A DNA stretch of 64,000 nt, taken from Methylotuvimicrobium buryatense 5G. GTDB taxonomy: Bacteria; Pseudomonadota; Gammaproteobacteria; Methylococcales; Methylomonadaceae. The stretch covers positions 1,631,072 through 1,695,071 of the forward strand of contig NZ_KB455575.1 in assembly GCF_000341735.1 (NCBI RefSeq), in the 5' to 3' direction. A program made the translations under genes and the position numbers. Positions 7,584-17,423 of the stretch are shown here, piece after piece (within the stretch, counting starts at the first letter, position 1; every line of letters starts with the position of its first letter). The notes beneath the pieces are model-generated. The model was not told where the DNA came from and did no database searches. It saw only the letters and a list, made by a program, of their open reading frames with translations.

Positions 7584-8813
7584 CTAACTTTCTACCGGCT
7601 CTCTATCCAGCTCGAAGGCCGAGTGCAGGGCTCTAACCGCCAATTCCAGATATTTTTCATCGACGACGACCGAAATCTTAATTTCCGAGGTCGAGATCAT
7701 TCTAATATTAATACCTTCGTCTGCCAAGGCTTTAAACATCGTGCTGGCGATTCCCGCATGCGAACGCATGCCGACGCCGACGATCGATATTTTGACGATT
7801 TTGACATCTCCGGTAACGGCCTTGGCACCTAATTCGGCGCAAACCGAATCAAGCAGCCCTTTGGCTTTTTCGTAATCGTTGCGATGCACCGTGAAGGTAA
7901 AGTCGGTCGTCTCATCGCCGGCGATATTCTGAATGATCATATCGACTTCGATATTGGCATCGGCAATCGGTCCCAAAATTTTATAGGCGACGCCAGGCAA
8001 ATCAGGCACACCGGTTATCGTTAATTTGGCCTCGTCCCGGTTAAATGCAATTCCTGAAATTAAAGCTTGTTCCATTTGATCGTCCTCATAGCTAATCAGC
8101 GTACCCTTGCCTTCTGTAAATGATGATAAAACTCTTAATGGCACATTGTATTTGCCGGCGAACTCGACCGATCGAATTTGCAATACTTTCGAACCTAAAC
8201 TGGCCATCTCAAGCATTTCCTCGAAGGTGATTTTTTCCAATCGCCTGGCATTCGGCTCGACCCGCGGGTCGGTCGTATAAACGCCGTCAACATCGGTGTA
8301 AATACAACATTCATCGGCCTTTAAGGCTGCCGCCAAAGCAACTGCCGTCGTATCTGAACCGCCGCGACCCAAAGTCGTAATATTACCCTTCTCGTCAACG
8401 CCTTGAAAGCCAGCAACGACAACCACGCGTCCCGCCGCCAAATCCTCGCGCATTCTTTTATCGTCGATATTGATGATTCTGGCCTTCGTATGACTGCTAT
8501 CGGTCAAAATTTTGACTTGCCCGCCGGTATAGGAGCAGGCTGGGCATCCCAGCTCATGCAAGGCCATGCTCAGCAAGGATGTCGTCACCTGCTCGCCGGT
8601 CGACAATAAAACATCCATTTCCCGGGTATTCGGATACTTCTGGATTTCATTCGCCAAAGCGGTCAAACGATTGGTTTCGCCGCTCATGGCGGAGACGACA
8701 ACGACTAATTGATCTCCCTGGTCATGAACTCTTTTAACTTTTTCCGCTACCGCTTTGATTCGTTCGACCGATCCGACCGATGTTCCACCGAATTTATATA
8801 CGTATAATCCCAT
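7584..8813 (-). CDS. lysC: Aspartate kinase (lysine-sensitive type, class with two ACT domains)
   Basis: This enzyme phosphorylates aspartate in the first step toward lysine, threonine, methionine and diaminopimelate. The 409-aa protein has the kinase motif KFGGTSVGS at 7-15, GFQG and TLGRGGSDTTAVALA in the middle, and two C-terminal ACT domains (about 265-335 and 345-405) that bind allosteric effectors. The length fits the alpha chain of monofunctional aspartokinases; an internal start for a beta subunit is possible but not shown. It follows alaS by 3 bp, so the two are co-transcribed, a gene order seen in several gammaproteobacteria. Confidence 0.96.
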   Translation of the reverse strand: MGLYVYKFGGTSVGSVERIKAVAEKVKRVHDQGDQLVVVVSAMSGETNRLTALANEIQKYPNTREMDVLLSTGEQVTTSLLSMALHELGCPACSYTGGQVKILTDSSHTKARIINIDDKRMREDLAAGRVVVVAGFQGVDEKGNITTLGRGGSDTTAVALAAALKADECCIYTDVDGVYTTDPRVEPNARRLEKITFEEMLEMASLGSKVLQIRSVEFAGKYNVPLRVLSSFTEGKGTLISYEDDQMEQALISGIAFNRDEAKLTITGVPDLPGVAYKILGPIADANIEVDMIIQNIAGDETTDFTFTVHRNDYEKAKGLLDSVCAELGAKAVTGDVKIVKISIVGVGMRSHAGIASTMFKALADEGINIRMISTSEIKISVVVDEKYLELAVRALHSAFELDREPVES

Positions 8814-8816
8814 TAT

Positions 8817-11447
8817 TCAATAACCTTTAAAATAAGCACCGAGTTGTTCCCGAACCCATTGCGCAACCGAGTTGAGCGCCTCCGGCAATGCCGCCGGATT
8901 ATTACCTCCCGCTTGAGCCATATCGGGTCGACCACCCCCTTTACCGCCGACTTGCGTGGCTACCACATTGACCAAATCACCGGCTTTGATTTTAGAAACC
9001 AGGTCTTTCGATACTCCCGCTATCAGACTGACTTTATCATCTTTGACTGTCGCAAGCACGACTGCCGAGCTGCCGAGCTTGTTGCGCAATTGGTCAAGCA
9101 TGTCACGGAGCGCTTTCGGGTCACTATCGTCGATTTTAACCGCCAAGACTTTAACACCTTCAATATCAACTGCTTGACTACTCAACTCGCCGCCGGCGGA
9201 ACTGGCCAATTTCGACTTTAAACGTTCCAACTCTTTTTCTAGTTGCTTATTTTTTTCCAGCAATTGCTCGACTTTATCGGCCGCCTTTTCCGGCGCGCTT
9301 TTCAAGCATCCGGCAATGATAGCTAAGGCCTTATCGCGACTGTCGATCCAATCCAATGCCACATTGCCTGTAACCGCTTCGATTCTTCTGACGCCGGCGG
9401 CAACACCGGTTTCGCCGATGATCTTGAACAAGCCGATATCGCCGGCCCGATCGACGTGCGTGCCGCCGCACAGTTCGGTCGAAAAACCGCCGATACGCAA
9501 GACCCTGACTTCATCGCCGTATTTTTCGCCGAACAAGGCCATTGCCCCGGCTTGCATCGCCTCTTCCTTGGCCATGACTTCTGCCAATACCGGCTCGTTC
9601 AAACGAATTTGTTCGTTGACCAAGCGTTCGATCGTAGCGATTTGCTCGGGCGTCACCGGTTCGAAATGAGAAAAGTCGAAACGCAGGCGATCGGCATTCA
9701 CTAAGGATCCTTTCTGCGTTACATGATCGCCTAAGACTTCACGCAAGGCCGCATGCAATAGATGTGTCGCAGAATGGTTCAACTCGGTCGCTTTTCGTTT
9801 GATCTTATCGACGCTTGCGGTACAGTTTTCACCCACCGACAAACTTCCCGACAACAGTCTGCCGCGATGCAAGAACAAGTCGCCGCCTTGCTTTTGCGTG
9901 TTGACGACTTCGAATACGCCTTGCTCGGTCGCAATGCGTCCGCTGTCGCCGACCTGTCCGCCGGATTCGCCATAAAACGGCGTTTTTTCCAAGACGACGA
10001 TGCCCTCATCGCCTTCGTTCAAGCTCTCTACCGCTTCGCCTTCTTTAAACAAGCCGATGATCTTGGTGCTGTCTTCAAGATATTGATAGCCTGTGAATTC
10101 GGTTTGACCATCGAGTTTTAAGGTTTGATTGTAATCGGCACCGAAGCTGCTTGCCGCCCGCGCCCGATTGCGCTGTTCGGCCATTTCGGTCTCGAAGCCG
10201 GCGTGATCGATCGTCAACTGATGTTCGCGCGCAAAGTCGGCGGTCAAATCGACCGGAAATCCGTAAGTGTCGTATAACTGAAACACGATGCTTCCGGGTA
10301 TCGTCGAACCTTCCAGCTTGGCTACGCAAGCCTCCAGAATCTTCATCCCTTGCTCGAGTGTTTCGGCAAAGCGCTCTTCTTCTTTTTTTAGTACGCGCTC
10401 GACTTGGTCTTGAGCATTTTTCAATTCGGGATAAGCCTCGCCCATTTGTTCGACAAGCGGCGCTACCAATTGATAAAAGAAAACTTCACGGATACCCAAT
10501 CGGTAACCGTGGCGAATGGCCCGGCGAATGATTCGCCTCAACACATAACCGCGCCCTTCGTTAGACGGCAAAACACCATCCACGATCAAAAACGCGCATG
10601 AGCGGATATGATCGGCGATCACGCGTAGCGAACTCTTGGTCAAGTCCTCGGTGCCGGCCAATTTCGCGGCCGCCTTCAGCAAGCCTTGAAACAAATCGAT
10701 TTCGTAATTGCTATGCACGCCCTGCATGACCGCGGCAATTCGCTCCAGCCCCATGCCGGTATCGACCGACGGCTTGGGCAATGCATGCAGATTACCTTCG
10801 CTATCGCGTTCGTATTGCATGAACACTAGATTCCAGATCTCGATGAAACGGTCGCCGTCTTCATCGGGAGAACCCGGCGGTCCACCCGGAATCGATTCGC
10901 CGTGATCATAAAAGATTTCGCTACACGGACCGCACGGACCGATGTCGCCCATCGCCCAAAAGTTGTCTTTCGCGCCGATACGGGAAAAACGCTTCGGATC
11001 GACACCGACATCTTCCAGCCAGATTTTTTCGGCTTCGGAATCTTCATCGAAAACCGTCACCCATAATTTATCCGCAGGAATACCCAGTTCTTTGGTCAAA
11101 AAATCCCAAGCCAAGTGTATTGCTTCTTGTTTGAAATAATCGCCGAAACTGAAGTTACCGAGCATTTCAAAAAAGGTATGATGCCTCGCCGTGTAGCCGA
11201 CATTTTCCAAATCGTTATGCTTGCCGCCGGCACGAACGCAGCGCTGACTGGTCGCGGCACGTGTGTAGTCGCGATGTTCGCGTCCAAGGAACACGTCCTT
11301 GAATTGCACCATACCGGCATTGGTAAACAATAGTGTCGGATCGTTACCCGGAACCAGCGAACTGGAAGGTTGGATCGAATGTCCGCGTTGGCGGAAAAAA
11401 TCCAGGAATGCGGAACGCAATTCCGAGCTGGTCATATTTTTCATCAT
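8817..11447 (-). CDS. alaS: Alanyl-tRNA synthetase
   Basis: AlaS charges tRNA-Ala and clears misactivated serine and glycine. The 876-aa protein matches the bacterial length. The class II catalytic core covers about 1-250 ([31 protein letters not shown]). The editing domain has the zinc motif HSATHLLH at about 567 and CGGTH at about 670, and a coiled coil ([19 protein letters not shown]) leads to the C-Ala domain ending in [12 protein letters not shown]. The start may be the first or the second methionine ([11 protein letters not shown]). It sits in the recA-recX-alaS-lysC-csrA run. Confidence 0.98.
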   Translation of the reverse strand: MMKNMTSSELRSAFLDFFRQRGHSIQPSSSLVPGNDPTLLFTNAGMVQFKDVFLGREHRDYTRAATSQRCVRAGGKHNDLENVGYTARHHTFFEMLGNFSFGDYFKQEAIHLAWDFLTKELGIPADKLWVTVFDEDSEAEKIWLEDVGVDPKRFSRIGAKDNFWAMGDIGPCGPCSEIFYDHGESIPGGPPGSPDEDGDRFIEIWNLVFMQYERDSEGNLHALPKPSVDTGMGLERIAAVMQGVHSNYEIDLFQGLLKAAAKLAGTEDLTKSSLRVIADHIRSCAFLIVDGVLPSNEGRGYVLRRIIRRAIRHGYRLGIREVFFYQLVAPLVEQMGEAYPELKNAQDQVERVLKKEEERFAETLEQGMKILEACVAKLEGSTIPGSIVFQLYDTYGFPVDLTADFAREHQLTIDHAGFETEMAEQRNRARAASSFGADYNQTLKLDGQTEFTGYQYLEDSTKIIGLFKEGEAVESLNEGDEGIVVLEKTPFYGESGGQVGDSGRIATEQGVFEVVNTQKQGGDLFLHRGRLLSGSLSVGENCTASVDKIKRKATELNHSATHLLHAALREVLGDHVTQKGSLVNADRLRFDFSHFEPVTPEQIATIERLVNEQIRLNEPVLAEVMAKEEAMQAGAMALFGEKYGDEVRVLRIGGFSTELCGGTHVDRAGDIGLFKIIGETGVAAGVRRIEAVTGNVALDWIDSRDKALAIIAGCLKSAPEKAADKVEQLLEKNKQLEKELERLKSKLASSAGGELSSQAVDIEGVKVLAVKIDDSDPKALRDMLDQLRNKLGSSAVVLATVKDDKVSLIAGVSKDLVSKIKAGDLVNVVATQVGGKGGGRPDMAQAGGNNPAALPEALNSVAQWVREQLGAYFKGY

Positions 11448-11472
11448 CTTTGAATACTAAATGTTCTTGGAA

Positions 11473-11949
11473 TTACTTAATTTTGATGTTCAAGTGTTCG
11501 AGCAAAGCAGCGATCATGCCACCGGAAAACCCTCGTTGCAATAAAAAACGGCTTCGTTTACTCCATTCCGATAAGGTCACCTGTTCGTCTTGACGATATT
11601 TTTTGAGGTAGACCCGCTGCAACACGTTAAACCAACTCCCCGCCGCATCCTCTCCGGCTTCGTCCAAATCGAAGCGGTCTATGCCCAATTGCCGCAACTC
11701 ATAATCGATACGGCTCGGACCGAAACCCTTTTCGATCCTCTGTCGAACGTAACATTCGGCGAAACGCCTGTCGCTCAACCAGTCATTCAGGACTAGTTTA
11801 TCCAGGACATTATCGATATGCGCCTGTTCAAACCCTCTCGACAATAATTTATTATTCAGTTCCAATCGACTGTGTTCGCGCCGTGCCAACAATCGCAGAC
11901 ACACTGCTTCGATTTTTTTGAGTTCAGCATCCATGTCGAATAAAAGCAC
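11473..11949 (-). CDS. recX: Regulatory protein RecX
   Basis: RecX binds and caps RecA filaments and so limits recombination and SOS signalling. The 158-aa sequence shows three helical repeats of the RecX fold, with LLARREHSRLELNNKLLSRGF, LSDRRFAECYVRQRIEKGFGP and a third near RFLLQRGFSGGMI. It lies 22 bp downstream of recA on the same strand, as usual. The start is uncertain: GTG at 11949 or ATG at 11934 (MDAELKKIEAV); an AAGGTAGG sequence lies just before the former. Confidence 0.92.
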   Translation of the reverse strand: MLLFDMDAELKKIEAVCLRLLARREHSRLELNNKLLSRGFEQAHIDNVLDKLVLNDWLSDRRFAECYVRQRIEKGFGPSRIDYELRQLGIDRFDLDEAGEDAAGSWFNVLQRVYLKKYRQDEQVTLSEWSKRSRFLLQRGFSGGMIAALLEHLNIKIK

Positions 11950-11971
11950 CTACCTTAATTTATACTCGACT

Positions 11972-13012
11972 TTATTCTTCCGAAAAAACCTCTTCGCCAC
12001 TCTTCTCGGCCGGTGCTCGCAGTCCTCCAAAAGCCTCGGCTCTGATTTTTGCTTCGATATCCGCCGCTTTCTCCGGATGTTCTTTTAAAAATTGCTTGAC
12101 GTTGTCCTTGCCTTGCCCGATTTTTTCGTCATTATAACTGTACCAAGAGCCGGCTTTTTGAATGAGTCCGTAAGACACGCCTAAGTCGACCAGTTCTCCA
12201 TAAAACGACACGCCTTCGCCATAAAGAATCTCGAATTCAGCCTGCTTGAAAGGCGGCGCGACCTTGTTTTTGACGACCTTGACGCGGGTTTCGTTGCCGA
12301 TCACTTCGTCGCCTTTTTTAACCGAGCCGATGCGTCGAATATCCAAACGCACCGAAGCATAAAATTTCAAGGCATTGCCGCCGGTCGTAGTTTCCGGACT
12401 GCCGAACATGACGCCGATTTTCATGCGAATCTGATTGATGAATATCACCAAGGTATTCGAACGCTTGATATTAGCGGTCAATTTTCTGAGCGCCTGAGAC
12501 ATCAAGCGGGCTTGCAAGCCCATGTGCGAATCGCCCATATCGCCTTCGATTTCGGCTTTCGGGGTGAGCGCTGCAACCGAATCGACGACGACGATATCGA
12601 CTGCTCCCGAACGAACCAGCATATCGGTAATTTCCAGCGCCTGCTCGCCGGTGTCGGGTTGAGAAACCAATAAATCGTCGACGTTGACGCCGATTTTTTC
12701 GGCATAACCGGGATCGAGTGCATGCTCGGCATCGACGAACGCGGCTGTCCCGCCCAGTTTTTGCATTTGCGCGATAACCGATAAAGTCAATGTGGTTTTA
12801 CCTGACGACTCCGGGCCGTAAATTTCAATCACCCTTCCACGCGGTAGCCCCCCGCATCCTAAAGCAATATCCAAGGATAAAGAACCGGTCGAGACAACCT
12901 GGATATCTCGAGAAGCGGCCACATCGCCCATCCGCATCACCGAGCCTTTGCCGAATTGTTTTTCGATCTGCATCAAGGCAGCGCCAAGTGCTTTTTTCTT
13001 GTTCTCATCCAT
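11972..13012 (-). CDS. recA: Recombinase RecA
   Basis: RecA is the ATP-dependent strand-exchange protein and SOS co-protease. The 346-aa sequence contains the Walker A box [10 protein letters not shown], the Walker [16 protein letters not shown], the L1/L2 DNA loops ([18 protein letters not shown] and [18 protein letters not shown]) and the usual acidic C-terminus (EEVFSEE). It is followed closely by recX. I found no clear LexA operator in the 13013-13280 upstream region, so SOS control is not demonstrated here. Confidence 0.98.
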   Translation of the reverse strand: MDENKKKALGAALMQIEKQFGKGSVMRMGDVAASRDIQVVSTGSLSLDIALGCGGLPRGRVIEIYGPESSGKTTLTLSVIAQMQKLGGTAAFVDAEHALDPGYAEKIGVNVDDLLVSQPDTGEQALEITDMLVRSGAVDIVVVDSVAALTPKAEIEGDMGDSHMGLQARLMSQALRKLTANIKRSNTLVIFINQIRMKIGVMFGSPETTTGGNALKFYASVRLDIRRIGSVKKGDEVIGNETRVKVVKNKVAPPFKQAEFEILYGEGVSFYGELVDLGVSYGLIQKAGSWYSYNDEKIGQGKDNVKQFLKEHPEKAADIEAKIRAEAFGGLRAPAEKSGEEVFSEE

Positions 13013-13280
13013 TTATATTGCCCTCATCTAAACTAGTTTCTATTTCGAAAACACTCTGCGCAAAATGTCTTCTGTTAGGCGTTCGCTGTTTCTTTCCAAA
13101 AGTACATTTCATACTCAATTTTAAAAACCACCAATCCGATGCTTACCATTGGAAGAATCGGCATTGCTAGTCATCGCCTTTCGATTAAGCGGTAACAGCC
13201 ATCGCTAAAAAGGGCTTATTATGACATAGCGTATTTTATTTGGCACAGCTAATATGTCTCGTTCAATTTAAACGACTTAC

Positions 13281-13442
13281 TATACCTATCGCACTTCAAA
13301 TTTCGGCATTAGCGTATGGAGGCGCCGGGGTGTTCGGCAAAGGCTTTGGCAGCATAGATGCTGTCATAGAGTCTACATGGACGTATTCACGGCGTCCTTT
13401 GACGGGCACCACGACGCCGAAATTTGACTAGCAAAGCGTATA
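13281..13442 (-). repeat. MITE-like repeat, TATACC family, copy 1 (inverted)
   Basis: This 162-bp palindromic element has TATACC...GTATA ends and CAAATTTCGGC/GCCGAAATTTG sub-terminal repeats. It is the reverse orientation of the copies at 27459, 27923, 31418 and 53067. The core reads ACGTATTCACGGCGTC on the plus strand. The adjoining stretch 13013-13280 contains no gene I can support. Confidence 0.75.
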
Positions 13443-13532
13443 ACTATTCACTTGGTTATGGCAATGCTGTTTTGTTCGACGCTTACACCAAATGTGATCG
13501 GTAAACTGCGCCTGGAATTGCCAGTCTACACA

Positions 13533-13610
13533 TACAACAATGTAAGTTTCGGTATCGAAAAAAACCATTTTAGCTAATTGCTGTGTTCGCGCTTTTCAAC
13601 TGAAATATTT
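13533..13610 (+). repeat. 78-bp direct repeat, left copy
   Basis: This copy starts TACAACAATGTAAGTTTCGG and ends TGAAATATTT. It is identical to 15506-15583 except for one base. The pair brackets the palindromes and the complete IS3-type element. Confidence 0.9.
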
Positions 13611-13615
13611 CGCTC

Positions 13616-13782
13616 TTTCCCAAGCTCCAGCTTGGGAAAGACACCCCGGAAGCTCCAGCTTCCTGAGACCGACACAACCTCCGCACATTCTCAATCAACC
13701 CCGACTCGCTCGTTCAATCTTTCTTGATTGTCGGGAAGCTAGAGCTTCCTGAACAGGTTACCCAAGCTGGAGCTTGGGTAAC
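13616..13782. repeat. Cluster of four AAGCT palindromes
   Basis: There are perfect or near-perfect palindromes at 13616-13639 (CCCAAGCTCCAGCTTGGG core), 13648-13663 (GGAAGCTCCAGCTTCC), 13734-13749 (GGAAGCTAGAGCTTCC) and 13757-13782 (GTTACCCAAGCT/AGCTTGGGTAAC). The first and fourth can also pair with each other, as can the second and third, giving nested hairpins. They form a REP-like intergenic unit beside the IS element. Confidence 0.8.
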
Positions 13783-13880
13783 AGCATATTTTAGTTTTTG
13801 CGACTGCGTCTGCCCCCTGTGCCAATATGACCTGAGACACTTACCCCTCGGAAATTAGAGTATAAAGGTAGGCCAGAATC

Positions 13881-14369
13881 ATGAGCAAATCAAAAGCAGA
13901 GACCATGGAATCACCACAATTAACTGCGCCGGAGGTCGCGTTGGAAGACGCCCGTAGGGCGGCTGGAAACGCGACCTCCGGCGCGCGGCCCGATCCGGAG
14001 GTGGTTGCCACCGCCCAGCGCCGACAATTTACCAGCAGCGACAAGCGCCGCATCCTGGATGCCGCTGATCGCTGTACTCAGCCGGGTGAGATTGGCGCCC
14101 TATTACGCAAAGAAGGGATTTACTCCTCCCAATTAGCCACTTGGCGCAAACAGCGTGCTGCCGATCAGCGTGCCGCGCTGGCGCCGCAAAAGCGCGGGCG
14201 CAAGGCCGACTCGGCTCAGGCCGAGGACCGTCGTGTGCGCCAACTTACCCAGGAAAATGAGCGCCTGCGTCGCAGACTCGCTCAGGCCAATGCCATTATT
14301 GATGTCCAAAAAAAACTTTGCGTCTTGTTCGGACTGCCGGCGGACGAGACGCCGAGCGAGTCCAACTGA
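13881..14369 (+). CDS. IS3-family transposase OrfA
   Basis: The 162-aa protein is basic and binds the element ends. It has a helix-turn-helix (RRQFTSSDKRRILDAADRC...GEIGALLRKEGIYSSQLATWRKQ, about 48-95) and a leucine-zipper-like segment (RVRQLTQENERLRRRLAQANAII) typical of OrfA multimerisation. An unusual alanine- and proline-rich N-terminal extension precedes the HTH. The 3' end overlaps OrfB in the -1 frame. Confidence 0.88.
   Translation: MSKSKAETMESPQLTAPEVALEDARRAAGNATSGARPDPEVVATAQRRQFTSSDKRRILDAADRCTQPGEIGALLRKEGIYSSQLATWRKQRAADQRAALAPQKRGRKADSAQAEDRRVRQLTQENERLRRRLAQANAIIDVQKKLCVLFGLPADETPSESN
14308..14315 (+). other. Slippery A8 run for -1 frameshifting (OrfA/OrfB)
   Basis: Eight consecutive A sit in the overlap, with frame-0 codons AAA AAA at 14310-14315 preceded by A. 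A -1 slip continues directly into the OrfB frame, giving an OrfAB fusion transposase as known for IS3 elements. Confidence 0.75.
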
Positions 14370-15388
14370 TGCAAGCCCTTAACCAGCTGGCCCCGGAGGT
14401 CGGCCTGGCTCCGGCTTGTGCAGCCCTGAATTTGAACCGCAGTTCGGTCTATCGCGAGGATGCCCGTCGGCGCCTCCTGACGCCTGTGCCGGTAACGCGG
14501 GTGCCTCGTCCATCCGCCCCGCTGGCTTTCTCGACTAATGAGCGGCAGCAAATGCTGGCGGTGCTTAACAGCGAACGCTTCGCCGACTGCTCGCCGTATT
14601 TTGTCTATGCCACTCTGCTGGACGAGGGGCGCTACATCGGCTCGGTGCGCACCTTGTACCGTGCTCTGGAAGCGGACGGCCAGTCAGCGGAGCGCAGGCG
14701 CCAACGGATGCACCCGGTCTATACCAAGCCTGAACTCCTGGCCACCGCGCCCAATCAAGTCTGGAGCTGGGATATTACGAAACTCAAAGGCCCGGCTAAA
14801 TGGACCTGTTTCCACCTCTATGTGATCCTGGATATTTTCAGTCGCTATGTCGTTGGCTGGATGGTCGCCCCGCGGGAAACCGCCGAACTGGCCGAGCAGC
14901 TGATCGCCGAGACGGTGACCAAGCACAACATCCCGCCGCATACCCTGACGCTGCATGCCGATCGCGGTTCCAGCATGCGCAGCAAGCCCGTGGCTGCCTT
15001 ACTGGTCGATCTGGATGTCGCCAAGACTCATAGCCGGCCTTATGTCTCGGATGACAATCCCTATTCCGAGGCCCAGTTCAAAACCCTGAAATATCGGCCT
15101 GATTTCCCCGTCCGCTTCGGCTGCATTGAGGATGCCCGCAGCCATTGCCAACGCTTCTTCCCGTGGTACAACCAGTCCCATTGCCACTCGGGCATCGGTT
15201 ACATGACCCCGGCCACCGTCCATTTCGACCAAGCGGCTACGGTATACCAAGCACGCGCAAAAACCCTGGAGATTGCCTTCCTCGCCAATCCAAAGCGATT
15301 CAAAGGAAAGTGCCCTTTGCCACCCAGCTTGCCTAACGCCGTTTGGATTAATCCGCCTATTAACACAAAGGAGAACCTCGACTCATAA
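14318..15388 (+). CDS. IS3-family transposase OrfB (DDE integrase)
   Basis: The protein is 356 aa from a TTG, but is more likely made as the C-terminal part of an OrfAB frameshift product. The catalytic triad is visible: Asp in WSWDITKLKG, Asp in LHADRGSSM, Glu in NPYSEAQFKTLKY. The HTH_21-like N-terminal part covers about 60-115 and the rve domain about 135-300. The frame is intact through its stop, so the element may be active. Confidence 0.92.
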   Translation: MRLVRTAGGRDAERVQLMQALNQLAPEVGLAPACAALNLNRSSVYREDARRRLLTPVPVTRVPRPSAPLAFSTNERQQMLAVLNSERFADCSPYFVYATLLDEGRYIGSVRTLYRALEADGQSAERRRQRMHPVYTKPELLATAPNQVWSWDITKLKGPAKWTCFHLYVILDIFSRYVVGWMVAPRETAELAEQLIAETVTKHNIPPHTLTLHADRGSSMRSKPVAALLVDLDVAKTHSRPYVSDDNPYSEAQFKTLKYRPDFPVRFGCIEDARSHCQRFFPWYNQSHCHSGIGYMTPATVHFDQAATVYQARAKTLEIAFLANPKRFKGKCPLPPSLPNAVWINPPINTKENLDS

Positions 15389-15461
15389 ATACACAACAAT
15401 TAGACACTAATTAAAACAACTTGGTGTCTCAATGTCATTGACACATTCCGCTGACCCCTGC

Positions 15462-15505
15462 TTGGACACTTGGCTTCGACAAGCTGAAGCATCTTGCTAA
15501 TCAGG
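15462..15505. repeat. REP-like palindromic repeat (GCTGAAGC...TGCTAATCAG)
   Basis: This 44-bp sequence contains TTCGACAAGCTGAAGC and ends CTTGCTAATCAGG. It recurs inverted at 22947-22988 and in shortened form at 23151-23180. It abuts the right 78-bp repeat. Confidence 0.75.
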
Positions 15506-15583
15506 TACAACAATGTAAGTTTCGGTATCGAAAAAAGCCATTTTAGCTAATTGCTGTGTTCGCGCTTTTCAACTGAAATATTT
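15506..15583 (+). repeat. 78-bp direct repeat, right copy
   Basis: This is the partner of 13533-13610 with one mismatch. From its end to 15768 I see no gene or clear signal. Confidence 0.9.
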
Positions 15584-15768
15584 TTGAAATTGTTAGTGAT
15601 CATAGGCTTTTAAGCGCTTGATGTAATGTACTAGCAGTCGAGAGCAAGGCGCTAAACGACACCTTATAACTAACGCCTTTTATAGGCCGTTTCTCACCCA
15701 ACCCACTCAACACTACCTCGCATCAATGACTTCACCCCAACCCATTAGAGTCTCCGCTCAAAAATAAA

Positions 15769-16032
15769 TCAATCAGAATCAATATCCGATTTATCTTTCG
15801 ACTTTTCAATCAATTGATCCATTTCTTCTCTAGGCAAATAATCCAAATCCCAATGACTGGTATAGTTTTCTTTTAAGCGCCGTCTTCCCGGATGTAATGC
15901 CTTCGACTCAGCGCGACAAGTTACCGCGGCGGTTTGTGACGACTCTTCGGATAATTCGTTATCTTTGTCATCGCCATAATGGTTAAATCGCGCAAAAACC
16001 GTTTGTTTGATGCTGTCGAACAGATGACTCAT
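15769..16032 (-). CDS. Hypothetical protein, 87 aa
   Basis: This small, strongly charged soluble protein begins MSHLFDSIKQTVFARFNHYG and ends in an Asp/Ser-rich tail (DKSDIDSD). I do not recognise a family. The start at 16032 is preferred over an upstream in-frame ATG at 16077 because AGGAG lies about 8 nt before it. It stands alone downstream of lpxB's 3' end, on the same strand. Confidence 0.6.
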   Translation of the reverse strand: MSHLFDSIKQTVFARFNHYGDDKDNELSEESSQTAAVTCRAESKALHPGRRRLKENYTSHWDLDYLPREEMDQLIEKSKDKSDIDSD

Positions 16033-16249
16033 ATCCTCTACTCCTAGCTTTTTACCGAATTTATGCCCGCAGATCAAAATAGGCTCCCCGAGGCCGAATT
16101 TTCATCTACGATGGGTATAACACAGTAGTCATGGAAACTAAAATTTCGCTTATAGTTTATCGCGCAATGCATTATAAGCAAATCCTAGTAATTTACTAGG
16201 AAATACAAACCCTAACCTCTGTCCGGTAGCTAAAACCGAACCGTCTTTC

Positions 16250-17401
16250 TTATTTTTCGGTCAACATTTCTAAAGCCAGGATCGCCATGTTTTTCGACCC
16301 TTCTCCACTTCCCAGCGTATTTTTAATGGCACTCAAATCGGACTTTACCGCATCGTAATAAGCTCGATCGCTCAATAGCTTGACGATTTCATCGGCAATA
16401 TTTTTCGCGTTAGCTTGGTGCTGTATCAATTCTTTTACCACCGCCTTACCCGCAACGATATTGGGCAAGCCGATAAAAGGAGTTTTCACTAACAAACGTC
16501 CGAGCCAGTAGGTCAATTCGGATAGTTTGTAAACGATAACCATCGGCACCTGGAGTAACGCAATTTCCAGCGTAGCGGTCCCCGAACTTGACATGATCGC
16601 CGTACAACATTGAACCGCATCGTAGGTTTCGTTTTTAATAACCTTGATTGCCAAATCGGAACGATCGAGATATGACCGGAGCAGTTCGTCGCTGACACTT
16701 TGGGCTTGCGGCAAAATGAATTGCGCACCGGGCACAAGGGAAAGCACAATCGACGCGGCGTCCAGCATCACCGGTAGTAATCGTTCAATTTCTTGTTTTC
16801 TGCTGCCGGGCACTAACCCAATGACGGGGCGCTCGCCGTCTAGGCCGAAACGATCCAGATCCTCATGTTTCGTGTACCGAGGGTGCACTTTGTCGATCGA
16901 AGGATGCCCAACATAACTTACCGGAACGTTTTCCGCTTCATAATAGGCCGTTTCGAACGGAAAAATCACCGCCATCCTATCGATCACTCGGCCGTATTGC
17001 TTAACCCGCCCAGGACGCCAAGCCCAGACTTGAGGGCTCACATAAAACAACACCTTGACGCCGAAGCTTTTGGCAAATTTGGCCAATTTAAAATTGAATT
17101 CCTTATAATCGACGCAAACCAGCAAATCGGGCCGTTCGTCAACCAATAAACGTTGCATTTGCTTTAAGGCTTGCCGTATTTCGCGGTAATGCTTGAGCAC
17201 TTCGACGACGCCGATTACCCCGATATTCGACGAATCGAAACGAATATCGATTCCGGCTTCGCGCATTGCCGCCCCTCCCATGCCAAGTCCTTCGATGCCG
17301 GGATGCAGGTTCTGCAATTCGAGAAACATATGCGCGGCATGACGGTCGCCGGAGGATTCGCCGGCGCTGAACATGACCTTAAAAGACTGGGTAGATGTCA
17401 A
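16250..17401 (-). CDS. lpxB: Lipid-A-disaccharide synthase
   Basis: LpxB is a GT19 glycosyltransferase that joins UDP-2,3-diacylglucosamine and lipid X into the beta-1,6 disaccharide of lipid A at the inner membrane face. The 383-aa protein shows FSAGESSGDRHAA at about 11-23, VDYKEFNFKLAK, FYVSPQVWAWRPGR and GLVPGSRKQEIERLLP, all family hallmarks. The first codon is TTG with a weak GAGAG upstream. It lies 22 bp downstream of the aminotransferase gene and completes a lipid A gene set with it and the oxidoreductase. Confidence 0.96.
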   Translation of the reverse strand: MTSTQSFKVMFSAGESSGDRHAAHMFLELQNLHPGIEGLGMGGAAMREAGIDIRFDSSNIGVIGVVEVLKHYREIRQALKQMQRLLVDERPDLLVCVDYKEFNFKLAKFAKSFGVKVLFYVSPQVWAWRPGRVKQYGRVIDRMAVIFPFETAYYEAENVPVSYVGHPSIDKVHPRYTKHEDLDRFGLDGERPVIGLVPGSRKQEIERLLPVMLDAASIVLSLVPGAQFILPQAQSVSDELLRSYLDRSDLAIKVIKNETYDAVQCCTAIMSSSGTATLEIALLQVPMVIVYKLSELTYWLGRLLVKTPFIGLPNIVAGKAVVKELIQHQANAKNIADEIVKLLSDRAYYDAVKSDLSAIKNTLGSGEGSKNMAILALEMLTEK

Positions 17402-17423
17402 AAGCAGGTCTCTCAGCGATTGA

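Larger units (their letters stand above)
13818..15445 (+). mobile_element. Complete IS3-family insertion sequence
   Basis: The element is about 1.63 kb with two overlapping transposase frames. The ends form an imperfect inverted repeat: TGTGCCAATATGACCTGAGAC on the left against the complement of GTCTCAATGTCATTGACACA on the right. No clear target duplication is visible, so the exact ends carry a few bases of doubt. It lies inside a segment bounded by 78-bp direct repeats. Confidence 0.75.

Noticed and set aside
7584-7700. Lysine riboswitch controlling lysC
   Set aside because: lysC follows alaS by 3 bp, so no leader exists in which a riboswitch could lie.
13013-13280. LexA box ahead of recA
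   Set aside because: No CTGT-N8-ACAG or related palindrome is visible in the recA upstream region, so I do not claim SOS control.
13533-15583. Integrated phage or genomic island bounded by att repeats
   Set aside because: The 78-bp repeats enclose only an IS and palindromes; no integrase of tyrosine or serine type and no tRNA gene is involved.
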